In this document: positions 32,791 through 45,066 of the stretch, piece by piece
Numbering within the stretch: the first letter of the stretch is position 1
Layout of the letters: every line of letters begins with the position of its first letter
NCBI RefSeq assembly: GCF_021155775.2
Contig: NC_060237.1
Location: 16,762,970-16,826,969 of the forward strand
Direction: 5' to 3'
DNA length: 64,000 nt
Source: Neodiprion pinetum
Lineage: Eukaryota > Arthropoda > Insecta > Hymenoptera > Diprionidae
Program-made: the position numbers and the translations under genes
The notes under the pieces: generated by a model
The model's database searches: none
Told to the model about the DNA's origin: nothing
What the model saw: only the letters and a program-made list of their open reading frames with translations

Positions 32791-35700
32791 GAAGAAAGAA
32801 TAGGCTTGAACTGTGGACTTACTGGCACAGAAAAAATCGATTTGCGCGAGTTTTTCATCATTTTCTCGAAGACGGATTGCTGTATTAAATCGCGGCTTGG
32901 GCCATTTAAAAGAGTTTGAAAAACTGCAAAAAGTCCTTTGCGATTTTTCTTTCTAATTAATCAATCAAATTTTGAGACAATTTTTTGCTCTCCCGAAAAA
33001 TCATAAAGATGATACTGGCACCGTTTACCGTGCCAGCTTTTTACAACTTCGCGATTAAGTTTTTGTAAACCATGTCGTTTTGCAAAGGAGTGCGTATGAA
33101 TTTTTTGACAAGAGTACGATTTGCATGGCGGCAAAATTCGATGGCAAATTTGGGGTTTTTGAATTAAAGTAAATAAAAATTAAAGAGTGGTAAAAGTTGA
33201 TATTTCGATTATTCAATGAGATATAGAGATCGAACTTGTGCTAACCTTTGAGATGCGACAGTCACCTTCCCCGTTTTTCGTACTGGGTGGAGTGTTGTGG
33301 TTTTGCTTATGCCTCCTTAAGGCAGCCGAAACGGCAAATTTTTTATTTTTGAAACTCTCTTTATTTTGGTAAAAAAGTCAAGAATCAATGGTTAAAAATT
33401 GACGCCATGGATATCGTATTTCCCATAATTTTTTTTAATTTCTCAAAATATCGAATGTATTTTCGATACTTTGGCAGTTGCACAGCTTCACCGTGCCACC
33501 CTTCAAATGGCGATGCATACAGTAACGATATTTAATTCAATATTGTAAGACTATTTTGAAAATTAAAAATTAGGCGAAATCAATATTAAGTATCTTTTAT
33601 AAAGTACGAACAGCAGAGTGAAATTTTAATTTATTTATAAAGATGTTAAAACATGAGCTGTCATTAGGTCCAAGATTCGTTCATTCATCCATTCCACAAT
33701 TCATTCATTCCAGGTGTATGTAGTTCAAAATAGTGTATATCGTTAAAACTGGGGGATATTGTTAAAATTATAAATAATTGTAAATAACTGTCTTTCGTCG
33801 AGGCACTATATTTTTTGATTTCACTTTTATTGTTTCTTCGTTTTATATCGTCTCTCTTTAAAATTTGGCTTGGCTTTTGGAGTGTCTAATTATTAATTTG
33901 AAATGTTCGTCCTCGTGGTTTATATTTACTTTATTATTATTAGTTTGTCGATTTTCGATCGGTTACGACTTAGTTTCAGAGAGGGGAACCTTCGCGCCTC
34001 CTTCCTCCTGGAGAGACAGGGACCAAGCAACCTTTCTTCTTAAATTTGTGACCAGGTGCCCCACTCCCTGGGTCTAACCTCATCCGCTCGTGCCGTGTTC
34101 ATTGCGCGGTCACATTTGAATCGTTACAATATATACCCACTAGAGATCTTATTTGTTCGAAATAAAAATTCTAAAATCTAATACGTAGTAAAGGAAAACG
34201 CGGCATTGCTTGTTTGTATTTGCGCTTATAATTTATATCTAATTGTCGTGGCTTGAATGGTATATGCAAACGAGCAAGGTCTTATAATCAATTGACTGGA
34301 ATGAAATAAACAAACACTAACTAACTAAAAATATGGTCAACGTCGCAACAAAAAAAAGTAACTAGTAACCTCAAATCGTAACCTTATAACAAATACGAAG
34401 AGCATTTTAAAAAAAACCTCAGAATCACTCACACCTATAGATCTTCAAAGCCAGTATTCAAATTAGGCGATCTCACTTTCGATCTAAAAATAAATAAAGG
34501 AAATATACCATATCGACCAACATTCAACTGCAACTATTTTTCATGTCATTTAATTCAGTACAAATACTCGAATGGTAAGTTATCGGTATTTGAAGCTTGC
34601 CGATTACCTACGGAACACGCCATATTAGAATTAAAAGGTAAGAAGAATGAGAAAAATGTTTCAAACCAGTCCATGTACTTCTATCCTGTGAATAGTATCC
34701 GAATGAAAGCAAATATTTAACGTGATTTAAGTTGTCACCAAGGCACTCACACATAAAGCAAGTCAAACAAACCCTAACCTAGTCTCACCTATAAAACATT
34801 ATAACTTATGATATTTTTGCAACTCCGTTTCTGCCGCTTTGTACTATTTCGATTTTTTACCCTCTCCCTGCAACAATGTATGGTACCATGTTACTTCTCG
34901 TTAAACAAATCTGCAGCCCCCCTTCCCCCTGGCCAAGCCTTCCCGCCGCCGCGAGACGCCACGCGATGTAACCGAACCCCTTTTTTCTCCACCCCACGTG
35001 GTCGGAAACCACCACGTCCGTCTACGTCAAGGACGCACTTACTTGACTAGTCGGCATGTACAAGCTATACGTTACTCTCACCACGTGTTTGTAGTACCTC
35101 ATTAATTACGCAAGAAGTAATCCCGAGTCAGTCGTATTTTTTGAAGCACGGACGAACCTCTCGTAGGCATTTGCCAACGACTTTATTCACGCTGGTAAAA
35201 TTCAACCAAAATGTGAAGGCAAACATTGTAGGTACCTCAGGTATACCCCTCAAATTCTCAATTACAAATAAGAAATGCTTCGAACATTTGATGAGTGGAA
35301 ACGGTACCTTGCATAAAATTGTCACGCAAGGTTTTCGAAGTATTTCCGGTTAGCGAGAAACAAGCCTAAGACTAGAGTAAAATGTTGATAAAATAGTCGC
35401 GCAACAGCTGACACACAGATGCTCACATTGACGTAATAAAGATGGCGACCGCCCGGAACGAGTGGAATCACATTTTCAAGATATAGCTAATGACTTTGTG
35501 CACTCTACAGACACTGAGCATCGTATCACCCACAACAGTATTACAGTTAGAATAGTTGAGTCGATATCCCAAGTTGTAAATTGGTCTAAATTCTGTGAGT
35601 TTAGGGAGCTATTTATCTTGGATAGATTCACGTTGTGCGTGAAATTGAATTGTTAGAAAGTGCGAATGCTCCAAAAAAGCCCTAGTGTGTAAAATATAGC

Positions 35701-37379
35701 ACATCAGTTATGCGCATGCCCCAACATTGTTTTACCGCACTGTCCGGAAATGGGACACTTTACGCACGCTCCAGTGAGGGCGAAAATCGGATTTCCTTTA
35801 CAGAGGCTTGAATACACATCCTACATCTTATCTTGAGGAGTTTGAGTATGAATAATTTTCATCTAGATAGTAATACTCATTATTTTGCACAATAGTGCTC
35901 GTAGGTATGTACATATGTACATGCGAATGTCTCCCACCCTTTACAATGCCCACTATTCGTGTTAACAACCTGCCAAAGTTCGATCGCTGCAGCCGTCTAG
36001 GTATTTTTTTAAATATCACGGAAAACGATCTGAAATACGTGTGAGTGATCGATGCTTGCACTTATTGAAACAAATCGAAATATAAATGTAAGGTGATCTC
36101 ATTTATAAATTCACGTAATGGATATGAATTTTTTGAGATATTAAGTATAACCTATATTGTGAATTTTCTGCTTAAATTGCGTGCAGACACTCGCGTTTTT
36201 CTCTCCTCGGTTAATTATGTAAATGCAGAAAGTCCACCATTTAATAGTAAGCGTTATCTGCTAACGTCTTTTGCGAACAGAATATGTATTTGTTTGCCTC
36301 TTCGTTTTTAGAAGCGTAGTGTGATTGTCGTTTGTATTACCTAATTTGATAGTCTTGTGCTATCGCACGGTCTTGTGACTCTCGTTATTACAGCAAAGAT
36401 TACACTTGCGTGTACACAATGTGGTTTCGTCTCGATTCCACAGTTTTCGAAACATCTGGAACAAATTATGAACGAAATCAAGTACTCGCGCACATCTGCC
36501 GAGTCATTTTGAAGTTTTCAATTTTATACGTGAAGCATTATATCGCATGCCTAAAACAAAACTGTAACACATGGAAAGAAAAGTTTTTTTCGTGAATTTA
36601 TATTCAAATTAAATGAATCGTAATATATGAGTCTTCATGGCGGTTTTGAAGAAACGAGATTTGTTGAGTTGTTACAGTTTGATTTTGGGGGTGCGATATC
36701 GAATAATTTTAAATGTCGTAAAATAAGAACAAAAACTTGTACACCACGTGCTAATATGATATTTCGAGATGAATATTTTTTTCTTCTTATCACAATTACG
36801 GAAGCTATTACCGCCTCCTTTTACAATAGAAACGCCGATTTGTCAGAATGTTTTGGAATCCCGTATAATCCAGAGAACTATTATTTTGGCAACGTGTAAT
36901 GACCTATGCTTTATTTTTGTTATCTTTTTTATTCATTCACCTACATTTATCATTTACAGAATGTCATTGTACTTCTCCCAAGATATTGAATTAGGAATTA
37001 TTTGAATTTGTCGTAACACACGCGGAAGCGCTCCATCACTGACAAGTTATATTAAGAAGGGGTGATCAAGCTGAAATCAAACGTGATAACTAATCGCCGA
37101 GCAATAAAACGATTGTTAGCTAAACCATGTATAGCGATTAATTTCAATTAGCGTTACTTGTAGTGCTTTCACCAAACCGTCGCAGATTTCTGCACCTGCA
37201 GACACATTGTCGTATTAATCTTTTCGTCTGCTGCTCGTCAACAATCTGTTTACGTTGTTGATCAAGAAGATAATTGGCATACTTGCCAATTATGCCAATT
37301 ACATAAGAAGCACTTTCTCTCGGCATATCGTGTTGTCGGCACGTATTTTCATTGCATATTGAATAGAGCTACCACTTTT
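32791..37379. other. No recognised gene
   Basis: AT-rich. Points seen: ATTCATTC-type short repeats near 33677-33715, and an AAAGATGGCGACC start context at 35438-35450 that opens a 14-codon frame (35442-35486), reported separately as a finding. No recognisable protein family. Confidence 0.4.
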
Positions 37380-37575
37380 TTGGATAACCGGATTTCCGAA
37401 AAACCTGCGTCCACCGGATCCAACGCATCAAATTCGGATATCCGAATAGTTCGAGTACTCGAGTACCCGGCTAACCGTACTATCTGAACCATTCGAACTA
37501 TTCGAATAGTTAGAGAACTTGATTTATTTGGATACTTAAACTATCCGAATAATACGAATAGTTCGGTTTCCCGCA
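37380..37575. repeat. Palindromic low-complexity repeat, CCGAATAGTTCG type
   Basis: Repeated short palindromic words such as TCGGATATCCGA, TCGAGTACTCGAGTACCCGG, TTCGAACTATTCGAATAG and CCGAATAATACGAATAGT. It resembles the ATCGATTAATCGAT patches in organisation but with a different core. Confidence 0.65.
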
Positions 37576-37955
37576 CGGGGTTCGTGTCAAGGTAGCAGTA
37601 CTACAAGTATTACAGCTACGCGTTAGTTATGAGTACTATCATATGTATACTCTTGCAAGTATCTAAGAATTCACTGCAGATTTTCTTGGCAGAGATGGAG
37701 CAAGAATATAATTTTTGTACGGCAAAATGGGATTGCCTTACATTCCGTATGATTGGACAGCTTGCTCACAATTTTATGAAACCGTATTGCAAAAATACAC
37801 AACTGTTTTTCAAATTCCTTAAACTTGTTTTTCAAATTTTCTATAAATTTCCCTGGATATACTAACTATCCGGATACTCGAAGTATACACCGAGGAAAAA
37901 GAGTTATCGAACCAAATAACTAATTTACTTCATTTCTATTTTATTTGACGTGATA

Positions 37956-39229
37956 GGGGGAAGTCCCGTAGCGCCGGACGGCACCTAGTAGGTACCGGAC
38001 ACACGTCGTAAGTCCCAAAGTAAACAAAGTATCAATAGTTTTATTGTGTGGTTCGAACCTGCACAACGACGTGGCAGTGAGCGCCCGTGTGTCGCTGGAG
38101 AGACAGTTGAACATTTGGGCTGGCATAAATTTACGTCACGCCTAAGTTTCACGTTTCTTTATTTTAAACAACGCATGATTTTGTTCTATTATTTTTGGTC
38201 TGGGATGTTCGTTGGTATGTATTCTTTCAGGTAATGGTCAATAAAAGTTCATATATTTGCAAACAAGCACATATTTCATTATTTAGCTGTGCATTACGGG
38301 TCCCTAATATCGGACACCCGATTTGTCCCCCGGTACCGGACACCCAATTTTTTCTCTGATATTGACTATTTGTACAAAACTTGTTCCGACGTGTTTTAGT
38401 GTTATTCTATCATGGCTAACCAATCAAAAATATTCGAAAGAGGAAAATGGTCCGAAGGAACTACGAAGAAGGCAGTTCGAAGAGTCTTGAGTGGCAACAT
38501 GACAGGTAGAGAGACTGCAGTGAAATATGGAGCACCAAAAAGTACCTTGTGCGATCGCATGAAGATTATGAGAAGTGGAGGCGAATGTACTTTTAAGCCT
38601 CGACTGGACTTCTTCACGACGCAGGAAGGCTGAGAAAAGTGACATTTTGACTTCGTCGCCGTACAAGACCATGCTCGAAGAAAAAGGAAACGTCAAAATG
38701 TCAAAGGCAAACACAAGTACAAACAAAAGAAAGCCTATTGACAATAAACGTGCTGCGAAACCGAAAAAACGTAAGACAACTTTAGAGTTTGTTGGTGATT
38801 CTTCAATTGAAACACGCGAAGCAACGCAAAGAAAAACCATGTGCCTTGTACGTCTTAAAGAAAACGATGAGGATTGGATTCAGTGCTGCAATTGCAAGGA
38901 ATGGGCGCATGAGATGTGCGCAGACATCCCTGAGTGCTTTGACAAATATATATGTGACCACTGCAAAATTCATTAAATTTTAAGACATTTTTTCCATCCG
39001 TACTATTAGTGTCCGGTACTAGGGGACACTTCTCTGACACCCTAGTTTTTCTTCCTAAATAAAATTGTATTTTATTCTTAGATTAACGTTATATACAAAT
39101 TCCAAAAGTTCTTATATTGTTAAACATACTCTACAGATTATGATAAAAATAAAAATAATTATGTTTTCACTTAAATAACGATTTTATTAACGAATAACCT
39201 TAGGTGTCCGGTACTGGGGGACTTTCCCC
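37956..39229 (+). mobile_element. Deletion-derived pogo-type transposon, 1.27 kb
   Basis: Left end GGGGGAAGTCCCG and right end GGGGGACTTTCCCC are inverted, with TA on both sides (37954-37955 and 39230-39231), the pogo/Tc1 target duplication. The subterminal 12-mer GGTACCGGACAC or its complement occurs near each end: 37991-38002, 38333-38344, 39009-39020 (last base differs) and 39204-39215 (last base differs). A shorter CGGACACCC is at 38311. These are probable transposase-binding repeats. The gene inside lacks the catalytic core, so the element is non-autonomous. Confidence 0.85.
38412..38976 (+). pseudogene. Core-less pogo transposase: psq-type HTH plus PHD-like tail
   Basis: ATG 38412 opens 73 codons with a pipsqueak/CENP-B-type helix-turn-helix at residues 12-51 (KWSEGTTKKAVRRVLSG, then GAPKSTLCDRMK) and the linker GGECTFKPRLD. 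The downstream frame (+1 register, about 38610-38976) resumes with RRRKAEKSDILTSSP, a lysine-rich nuclear-localisation-like stretch and a PHD-like finger (WIQCCNCKEWAHEMC ... YICDHC). In the family these flank the DDE catalytic domain, so about 38600-38640 is the scar of an internal deletion that also changed frame. The first frame could still make a 73-aa DNA-binding fragment, and the rest could not be translated in register without splicing or frameshift. Confidence 0.85.
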
Positions 39230-39231
39230 TA

Positions 39232-40096
39232 AATGTTACACTGTGATTTTTGTTAGACATAATCAATGATAACTATAATCAAAAATGTATAATATATTGA
39301 AACAAGCATTTGTTTGACTAGGCAGATTTCGATATTCATTTCAAAAAGTTATTTTGTTCATCAAATTATATTGCTGTTTCCGAAACAATAAAATTTCATC
39401 CATCCGAAAAATTAAGGATATGTTTGAGTGAACCCAAGAAAGAATTCTTGAGTTGCTTTATGTACCGTATTTATTGTTAATTCAAGTAATTCACTAATAC
39501 AATGAAATACAACTTTTCTTACTTTATAACAATCACGTGTTGTTGAAAATTGCAAACATACACTTGAAATTTATTTCAAGAAGTCTCAACACCATTGCAT
39601 ACGCACTTACAACAAATAAATTACGTTTGGTTATACCAAAGGAATACTATCTCACCGAAACAAAATTTGAGTTGATTCGATAGTCTTGTGATTCTTTGAT
39701 GTGCATGTATTGTATTTTTCAATCGAAATGATAATTCATTCGAAGTATTACCAATTTCGGACACTAGGCGGCAGAGACTTTCCCACTTGAATAGGAACTT
39801 CAAAGATATTTATTAGGGTCGTTTTCACTAACTTTTTTTTTTCTTACGTACCCTTCGAAAATTCAATTTTTAGCCTTGAGTGAAGCCTCGTAAAGCCGGA
39901 ACTCCGTAGTAAAATTCTGAAAGGTGTCTCATCCGGTTTGGATTTTTCAAACACTGACTGAAATATCTCGAAAACTGTTCAAGTTGGGATGGTGTTTTTG
40001 GTTTAATTTTGTAGATAATCAAATTTTTTTATAAAAAAGCTCCAGCCTACTATGCAAACAAACGTTCATCTTGTATTCGATGCGAACGTTTAAAGA
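39232..40096. other. No recognised gene
   Basis: AT-rich with no supported coding sequence. The segment just before the tandem repeat (39880-40080) has the style of a dispersed repeat but no match inside the window. Confidence 0.4.
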
Positions 40097-40378
40097 TGCG
40101 GATTCAGCGATCCCAAAAACGTATAGTTATGGTGATTGTCTCTGCTTTATCAGTTGTTTCTCGTTTTGACCTTGATTTTCACCTGATACGGTCAAACCGA
40201 CCCCAGATTCGGATTCAGCAACCCCAAAAACGTATAGTTATGATGATTGTAATTTCGAAAACTCATACGACTGTGTATCACTTACTTTCTTACTTTCGAC
40301 AACCATTTGCTGAAAATCGGCTCGGAAGACTTCAGTCTGACTTCAGATTCGGATTCAGCGATAAAAAGTACGCGAGAA
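40097..40378 (+). repeat. Tandem repeat of CGGATTCAGCGACCCCAAAA unit
   Basis: CGGATTCAGCGATCCC-AAAAACGTATAGTTATG recurs at 40099 and 40210 (period 111 bp), and a partial CGGATTCAGCGATAAAAAG recurs at 40350. The open frame across it results from the repetition and has no domain. Confidence 0.7.
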
Positions 40379-41949
40379 AACATGTTTCGCATGCCGAGTT
40401 CAGACACTTGTTTTTTTTTTTGTGGGCCTGTGTTATCCATTTGCTTTTTGAGACGGTCAATGCCGCTATACGGGTAATTATCATGAACTGGTGGTTATTA
40501 AAAATAGAAATCAGTTTATGTTACACTCGGCGTTCAAATACCTACATTGCCTTTTTGATACACAATCTACTATCCTGAAGCCTGATATTTCACTCCTATT
40601 GCCGATTCTCTCCTTTAATTTAATAGACGCTGCTCTATAGAAATGAATCGCAGTACGTTTTCTGTTTGCCTTGTGCGATTTTTTTGGGATTTGCCATCGC
40701 GCACTCTCATGTGTTTATTTCCGACGAAATTCACCCCGACTTGTTTCCCATTCGAAGTCAAGAGCGTATAATATAATAGGGTACTGGGTAAACGCTATAG
40801 GCGGCGAGATGGTAATATCCTCGACGTTTGATTTCGTTGCGTATACATCAGCTTCGTTCACACGACAATCAGTTAATTTCACATGAACATCCCTGCGTCG
40901 TTTCAAACCTTCGCACAATTCCATTTCAATTTTCTGTCTCCCCTCGACTTTCGAATGAGCTTCCGTTTCTGCCTTTGTGCGGTGCGGTGTATGTTTGATT
41001 TCATGTTTTCGTGTTAAAAGCACAAAAAAAGTTGAAAACTGTCTACGATAAAAACGATATAACAACTGTCATGCTGTACATGAAAACAAGGAAACAGAGA
41101 GTTGGAAAAGAATGAAAATCGTCAAATTCAACCAGTTATTCGAATATCATGTGGCAAACATTAGTGTAGAATAGCTTACACATGAATCAGCCTGGGTTAA
41201 GAAATGTCTCATGATGGCTTAAAAATGGTGATTAATTTATACCTGCTCATATACATTTCTTACAGTTTACTTTTGGCAGGTAGATTATTATTGTTCTGAG
41301 AAATATTCGTGATAGAAGATTTCCGTGTTACTTGTAGACGAAGAATTAGTACTTGAGTGTAGTACTTACAAAAAACCAGAAAGAATGGAATCACCTTTAT
41401 CACCATTTCTCATAAAGGTTTTTACCCCTTTGTTTTAAATGAAAAACTCTGAAGTATAAAATTATGTGCACTTTCGAGATTTCTTTGCATTTTTTGTACA
41501 TTACCTATTATTATTTCCTAGTATTAATCGAAACGCGTTGCAAGTTTTTGTAAAGTATAAGTATATCAATGCTTGATATACTTTTTTCTGACAATGAGAA
41601 TAATTGTATAGAGAAATCTATGACTGGAAAGAGTTTTAATGCATTACTAGAAATTGACAAAACTGAGTGTTCAATCGTTTTCCTGTAATTCGATTCAATA
41701 TCACATATTATTATTGATAAATTTTCTTATTGTTAGCAATAATTTTTGTCCTTTTTTGTTTCAACTTTCGAAATTTTACAGTCAATACCCACACAAAAAT
41801 GTAAAAACTTTCTTTTGTAGTCTTTCTTAGAAATTTGACTGCAAGAAAATGCATTCCGAGTGTGATTTATTAGCTGAAGACCGAACTGCCCGAACATTTC
41901 CTAAAATTTGAACAATACTTAAGTTCATGGTGCCGAAACCAACCAACGA
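40379..41949. other. No recognised gene
   Basis: No coding or repeat signal that I could support. Confidence 0.4.
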
Positions 41950-42655
41950 AATATTTTCTTGAGGGCTGGCGTCGGACGAACCGAACCTTCCCACCTTATC
42001 CTGATGCGGCTAATTTCAAGGATAAACCAATTAGGCAGGTGTTCAGGGCGAAGAGTCGTAGCGAAGAATGAAGGCACCTCAGGTTTCAGGATCTACGGTA
42101 ACGAATGTAACAAGGCTGCAGGTCAACGCGTACGGTGCTGTAACAATTAAAGCGCTGGATGCGATGGGCGCGGCCGACGTGACGGCCCGAGGTTCGCGAG
42201 TCGCTAGAAATGCGTAGCGAGGCCGCGCGAGAACACCGAGAAGTTGGCCGTTTGTCTTCGCTCTTCGGCTGTACCTGCGACGCCGCTTGCCGAGGTTTGC
42301 CGAGCGCGGCCGAATTCGCCCGAACGGGTCGGATCAAACGAGCGCGGCACTCCCCGCCACAGTATGAAATCGTCCACCGTACAGCGACGACGCGTTGAAG
42401 TCGATTTGCGGGCGTGATTAGAGAGCTCGGGAGAAAGATAGACGCAGACGGAGAGACGTCCGAGCCTTGACCGCGTGTGTCAGAGTGAATAACCGATTAT
42501 TCGGGGCCGATTTTCACTAGCGATAAGAGACGCTCCCGAAATACGCATCGAAAACGTTACGACGGCGGTTGTTATAAATAAATTTGAATCTCCGGACGAA
42601 GGACCGAGAGGAAGAGAACGGCGACCGCTCGCTGACCGGTTTTAAACTCCGGACA
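41950..42655 (+). promoter_or_regulatory. CpG-rich promoter-like block upstream of a signal-peptide exon
   Basis: From about 42040 the sequence becomes GC- and CpG-rich against an AT-rich background (GCGATGGGCGCGGCCGACG, GAGGCCGCGCGAGAAC, CCGAGCGCGGCCGAATTCGC). A TATAAATA at 42573-42580 lies about 76 bp before the exon's ATG. The block probably holds promoter and 5' untranslated sequence. The open frames inside lack domains. Confidence 0.55.
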
Positions 42656-42710
42656 ATGGCGGCTCACGGGAGACAGGTGGCTGCTCTTTTGCTGTTGCTG
42701 CAACTTACAT
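42656..42710 (+). CDS. First coding exon of a secreted or membrane protein (signal peptide)
   Basis: ATG in good context (A at -3) opens MAAHGRQVAALLLLLQLT: a short polar start with Arg6 and His4, then an alanine/leucine-rich hydrophobic core, typical of a cleavable signal peptide. After 18 codons plus one base comes GTGAGT at 42711, giving a phase-1 splice donor. A signal-peptide exon ending in phase 1 is common in genes for extracellular and receptor proteins, and the upstream CpG-rich block supports a gene start. An earlier in-frame start would need TTG at 42584, so ATG 42656 is preferred. The frame runs on to 42820 if unspliced. No second exon was recognised, so the identity is unknown. 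Confidence 0.6.
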
Positions 42711-42716
42711 GTGAGT
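42711..42716 (+). other. Splice donor GTGAGT, phase 1
   Basis: Consensus donor directly after the signal-peptide exon. The corresponding acceptor was not identified. Much of the DNA up to the window end may be intron 1, which is inference. Confidence 0.55.
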
Positions 42717-42933
42717 GTGACTTTTTGTTGTTTTTGGTAAAATTCGTATCAACGCTGACGCTAATCGCGATCGTATCTCAGTGCGTGTCGCAACCGTTCT
42801 CAAGCAGGTGTCCGAAGTGAGCCACGGGCGCGAGTTTCGAAAACCGTCGGACGGTTGCGTTGCACCGCGGTGCAATTGTTGTTGATGGAGTTTTTTTTTT
42901 TTTTTTAACGGTTCCATCGGCGTTGGATTTACG

Positions 42934-43104
42934 AGGCTGAAGTTTGTAACGTTAAGATAACTGAAGAAGTTGAATTTGCAAAATCTGAGTTTGTGATGCT
43001 GTATTTGGTAACAGTTTACTAAATTTCCGGTAATCCTAAAGTTGTAAAATAACCATTTTCTCTAAAGATGCATCATCACAACAAGCTCGTTACAAACTTC
43101 GGCT
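42934..43104 (+). repeat. Miniature element, GGCTGAAGTTTGTAACG ends, copy A
   Basis: Starts AGGCTGAAGTTTGTAACG and ends CGTTACAAACTTCGGCTT, an imperfect terminal inverted repeat. The interior AAAATCTGAGTTTGTGATGC recurs inverted in copy B (44858-45066) and, more diverged, in copy C (46620-46840). Confidence 0.75.
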
Positions 43105-44299
43105 TAATTCGGGTTTTTTAATTTTCTGGGTCATTCCTTTGTTTACACACACCTTCTAGCCAATGTGTCGTTTACCCGTGATCGAGTTCCGCCAAAGTCA
43201 GACCGTCAGACTTTGTATATCGCAACTATTTATAATCCCAGACGTTGCGGTCTGTCTGCAAACGCCTGATGGTTACCTCGCGGGTCAGTCGAATCTTACT
43301 TTGATTATATGTTCTAGCCGCGGGATCAGACAAGTTGCGACGGCGACATTCGCGCTTTCATAGCAGATAAACTTCTCACGAACCGACAAAAAATACATAC
43401 CATCTACCCATAACATTCCTAGACTATTTATCCAAACGCAATTTGGCAGGCTTTATAGCTCGCCCACTCAGCTTCAAGTTTACCAACACCCGGAGACTCA
43501 ATCGCTCCACGATTTTTCGTTGATGCATTTATTTTAAGCAGTAGAGAAAATAGCTTTTTAGCACTGCTTTCAGTGATCGTACGGTTGAGTTTTTTTCTTC
43601 ATCGACAACACTCGAACGTTTGCCTTTACTATTTTTCATTGACTACCTTATCAGATTTTATAGTAGGCTCGATAATACGGCACAAACACCGGTACGTTAT
43701 AGTACAGTTGAATAATTATGAATATTTCAAGTCACGAGGGGCGAATCCATAAATTGTGTGATTTCGAGCTTTGGAAAATGTGAAATCGTCAAACAAAAGC
43801 GAGGTTATTAAAAGGGTGCCCTGGTCGATTTCGACTTCATATGTTCCCAAATATCGATGTCCACGTATCTCGAACGAAAAACAGGGCTCAATAGTCTCAT
43901 TCTATTCACAATTCTATACAAAAACACTGAAATCCATTTTTCGGTGCATGAATTCTACGAACTTACTGTTACGGTTCGTAGAATCCGTGCAATTTCTTTA
44001 TTTCAGCCTGAAATGAAAATGCATCGGAGTTCTCTTGTTCAAAATTGTGTATAGAATGGGACTGTTGAGCCCTTTTTTCGTTAGAGATACCTGGACGTCG
44101 ATACTTGGAGCTGCGTATATACGTTGGCGTCGAAATCGACAAGGACATCCCCTTAAACGGGAAAAATCTTTTCACTTGTTCTCAGGTGAGAATCCGGTTT
44201 GTTCTCGGCTCCGAATTATCTACCTGCAGCAAGGTCTAATTGTAAGAGTGCGAGTCCTTTGGGCTTCAAACGAATCCTAAGAGCAGGGTAGAGAACAAT
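43105..44299. other. No recognised gene (putative intron)
   Basis: Several + strand frames of 60-80 codons have no domain. TTCTCAG followed by GTGAGA near 44180-44191 is a donor-like site with no supporting coding frame. Confidence 0.35.
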
Positions 44300-44740
44300 T
44301 TACCGGGAAATTTACCTGAGAGCATTACATCGAAGATGAGTATAATGCTTACCTGCGCTCAAGCTCTCTTTGTTCTCTCTGGCTGCTCTCTTCGGGTCCT
44401 GGCGCCTTGAAAGTCGCGTCGCGACGGTTACACCGGGCCCTCCGATCTCTGTCCTTGGTATTGCGGTTGTTTATTCTTTGGTCCGGTCCCGGCGGCGACC
44501 GTTTATATAATTCGCCATGGACTAAACGGCTACGGAAATTTCCGAAGCTCGGTGAAATTCTCCCAATCGCATTCCGCCACTTCGGCCATATTCCTTCCTG
44601 TCGGTTTTCTTCCCATTTTCACACCATGCGAAAGACTCGACACCGACGCGCTGTAAGCGGCGGTTACGTGCGCGCGACCGTTGTAAAATACCGTTGACCG
44701 ACCGTTTCACTTTCAATTCTGTTTGAAGGTGCGTACAGTC
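44300..44740 (-). promoter_or_regulatory. CpG-rich block with minus-strand splice donor
   Basis: GC- and CpG-rich segment. On the minus strand AGCTTGAGCGCAG is followed by GTAAGC (donor at about 44357), which would fit a 5' untranslated exon of a minus-strand transcript starting in this block. Frames in the block start at TTG or lack domains. Confidence 0.35.
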
Positions 44741-44857
44741 GGTTAAGGAAGTCGACGATCGTCTTATTGCGTTTCTAATTCTTGTTTCTCCCGCGTTAAA
44801 TTCGGTAACATTTTAATTTTAGAAAGAAAACTTGTATTCAAACGCTAACGATTTATC

Positions 44858-45066
44858 AGGCTGAAGTTTGTAACGTTATTGTAACGACGCGTCTTTGGAA
44901 AAAGTCGTTGTTTTGAAACTTTAGGATTACTTGACATCTGGTAAACTGCTGGTACAGCATCAACAAACTCAGATTTTGTAAAATCAACTTCTTTAGGTAT
45001 TCTAAAGGTGCAAAATAGTGTTTTTTGTTTCAACATTTCGGTACATTAACGTTAATAACTTCGTTC
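44858..45066 (-). repeat. Miniature element, copy B (inverted relative to A)
   Basis: Begins AGGCTGAAGTTTGTAACGTT. The interior CATCAACAAACTCAGATTTT is the reverse complement of the copy A interior. The far end AACGTTAATAACTTCG is diverged. Confidence 0.7.

Noticed and set aside
38049..38060. GGTTCGAACC as a possible tRNA B box
   Set aside because: No A box or cloverleaf could be formed upstream, and it lies inside the pogo-type element.
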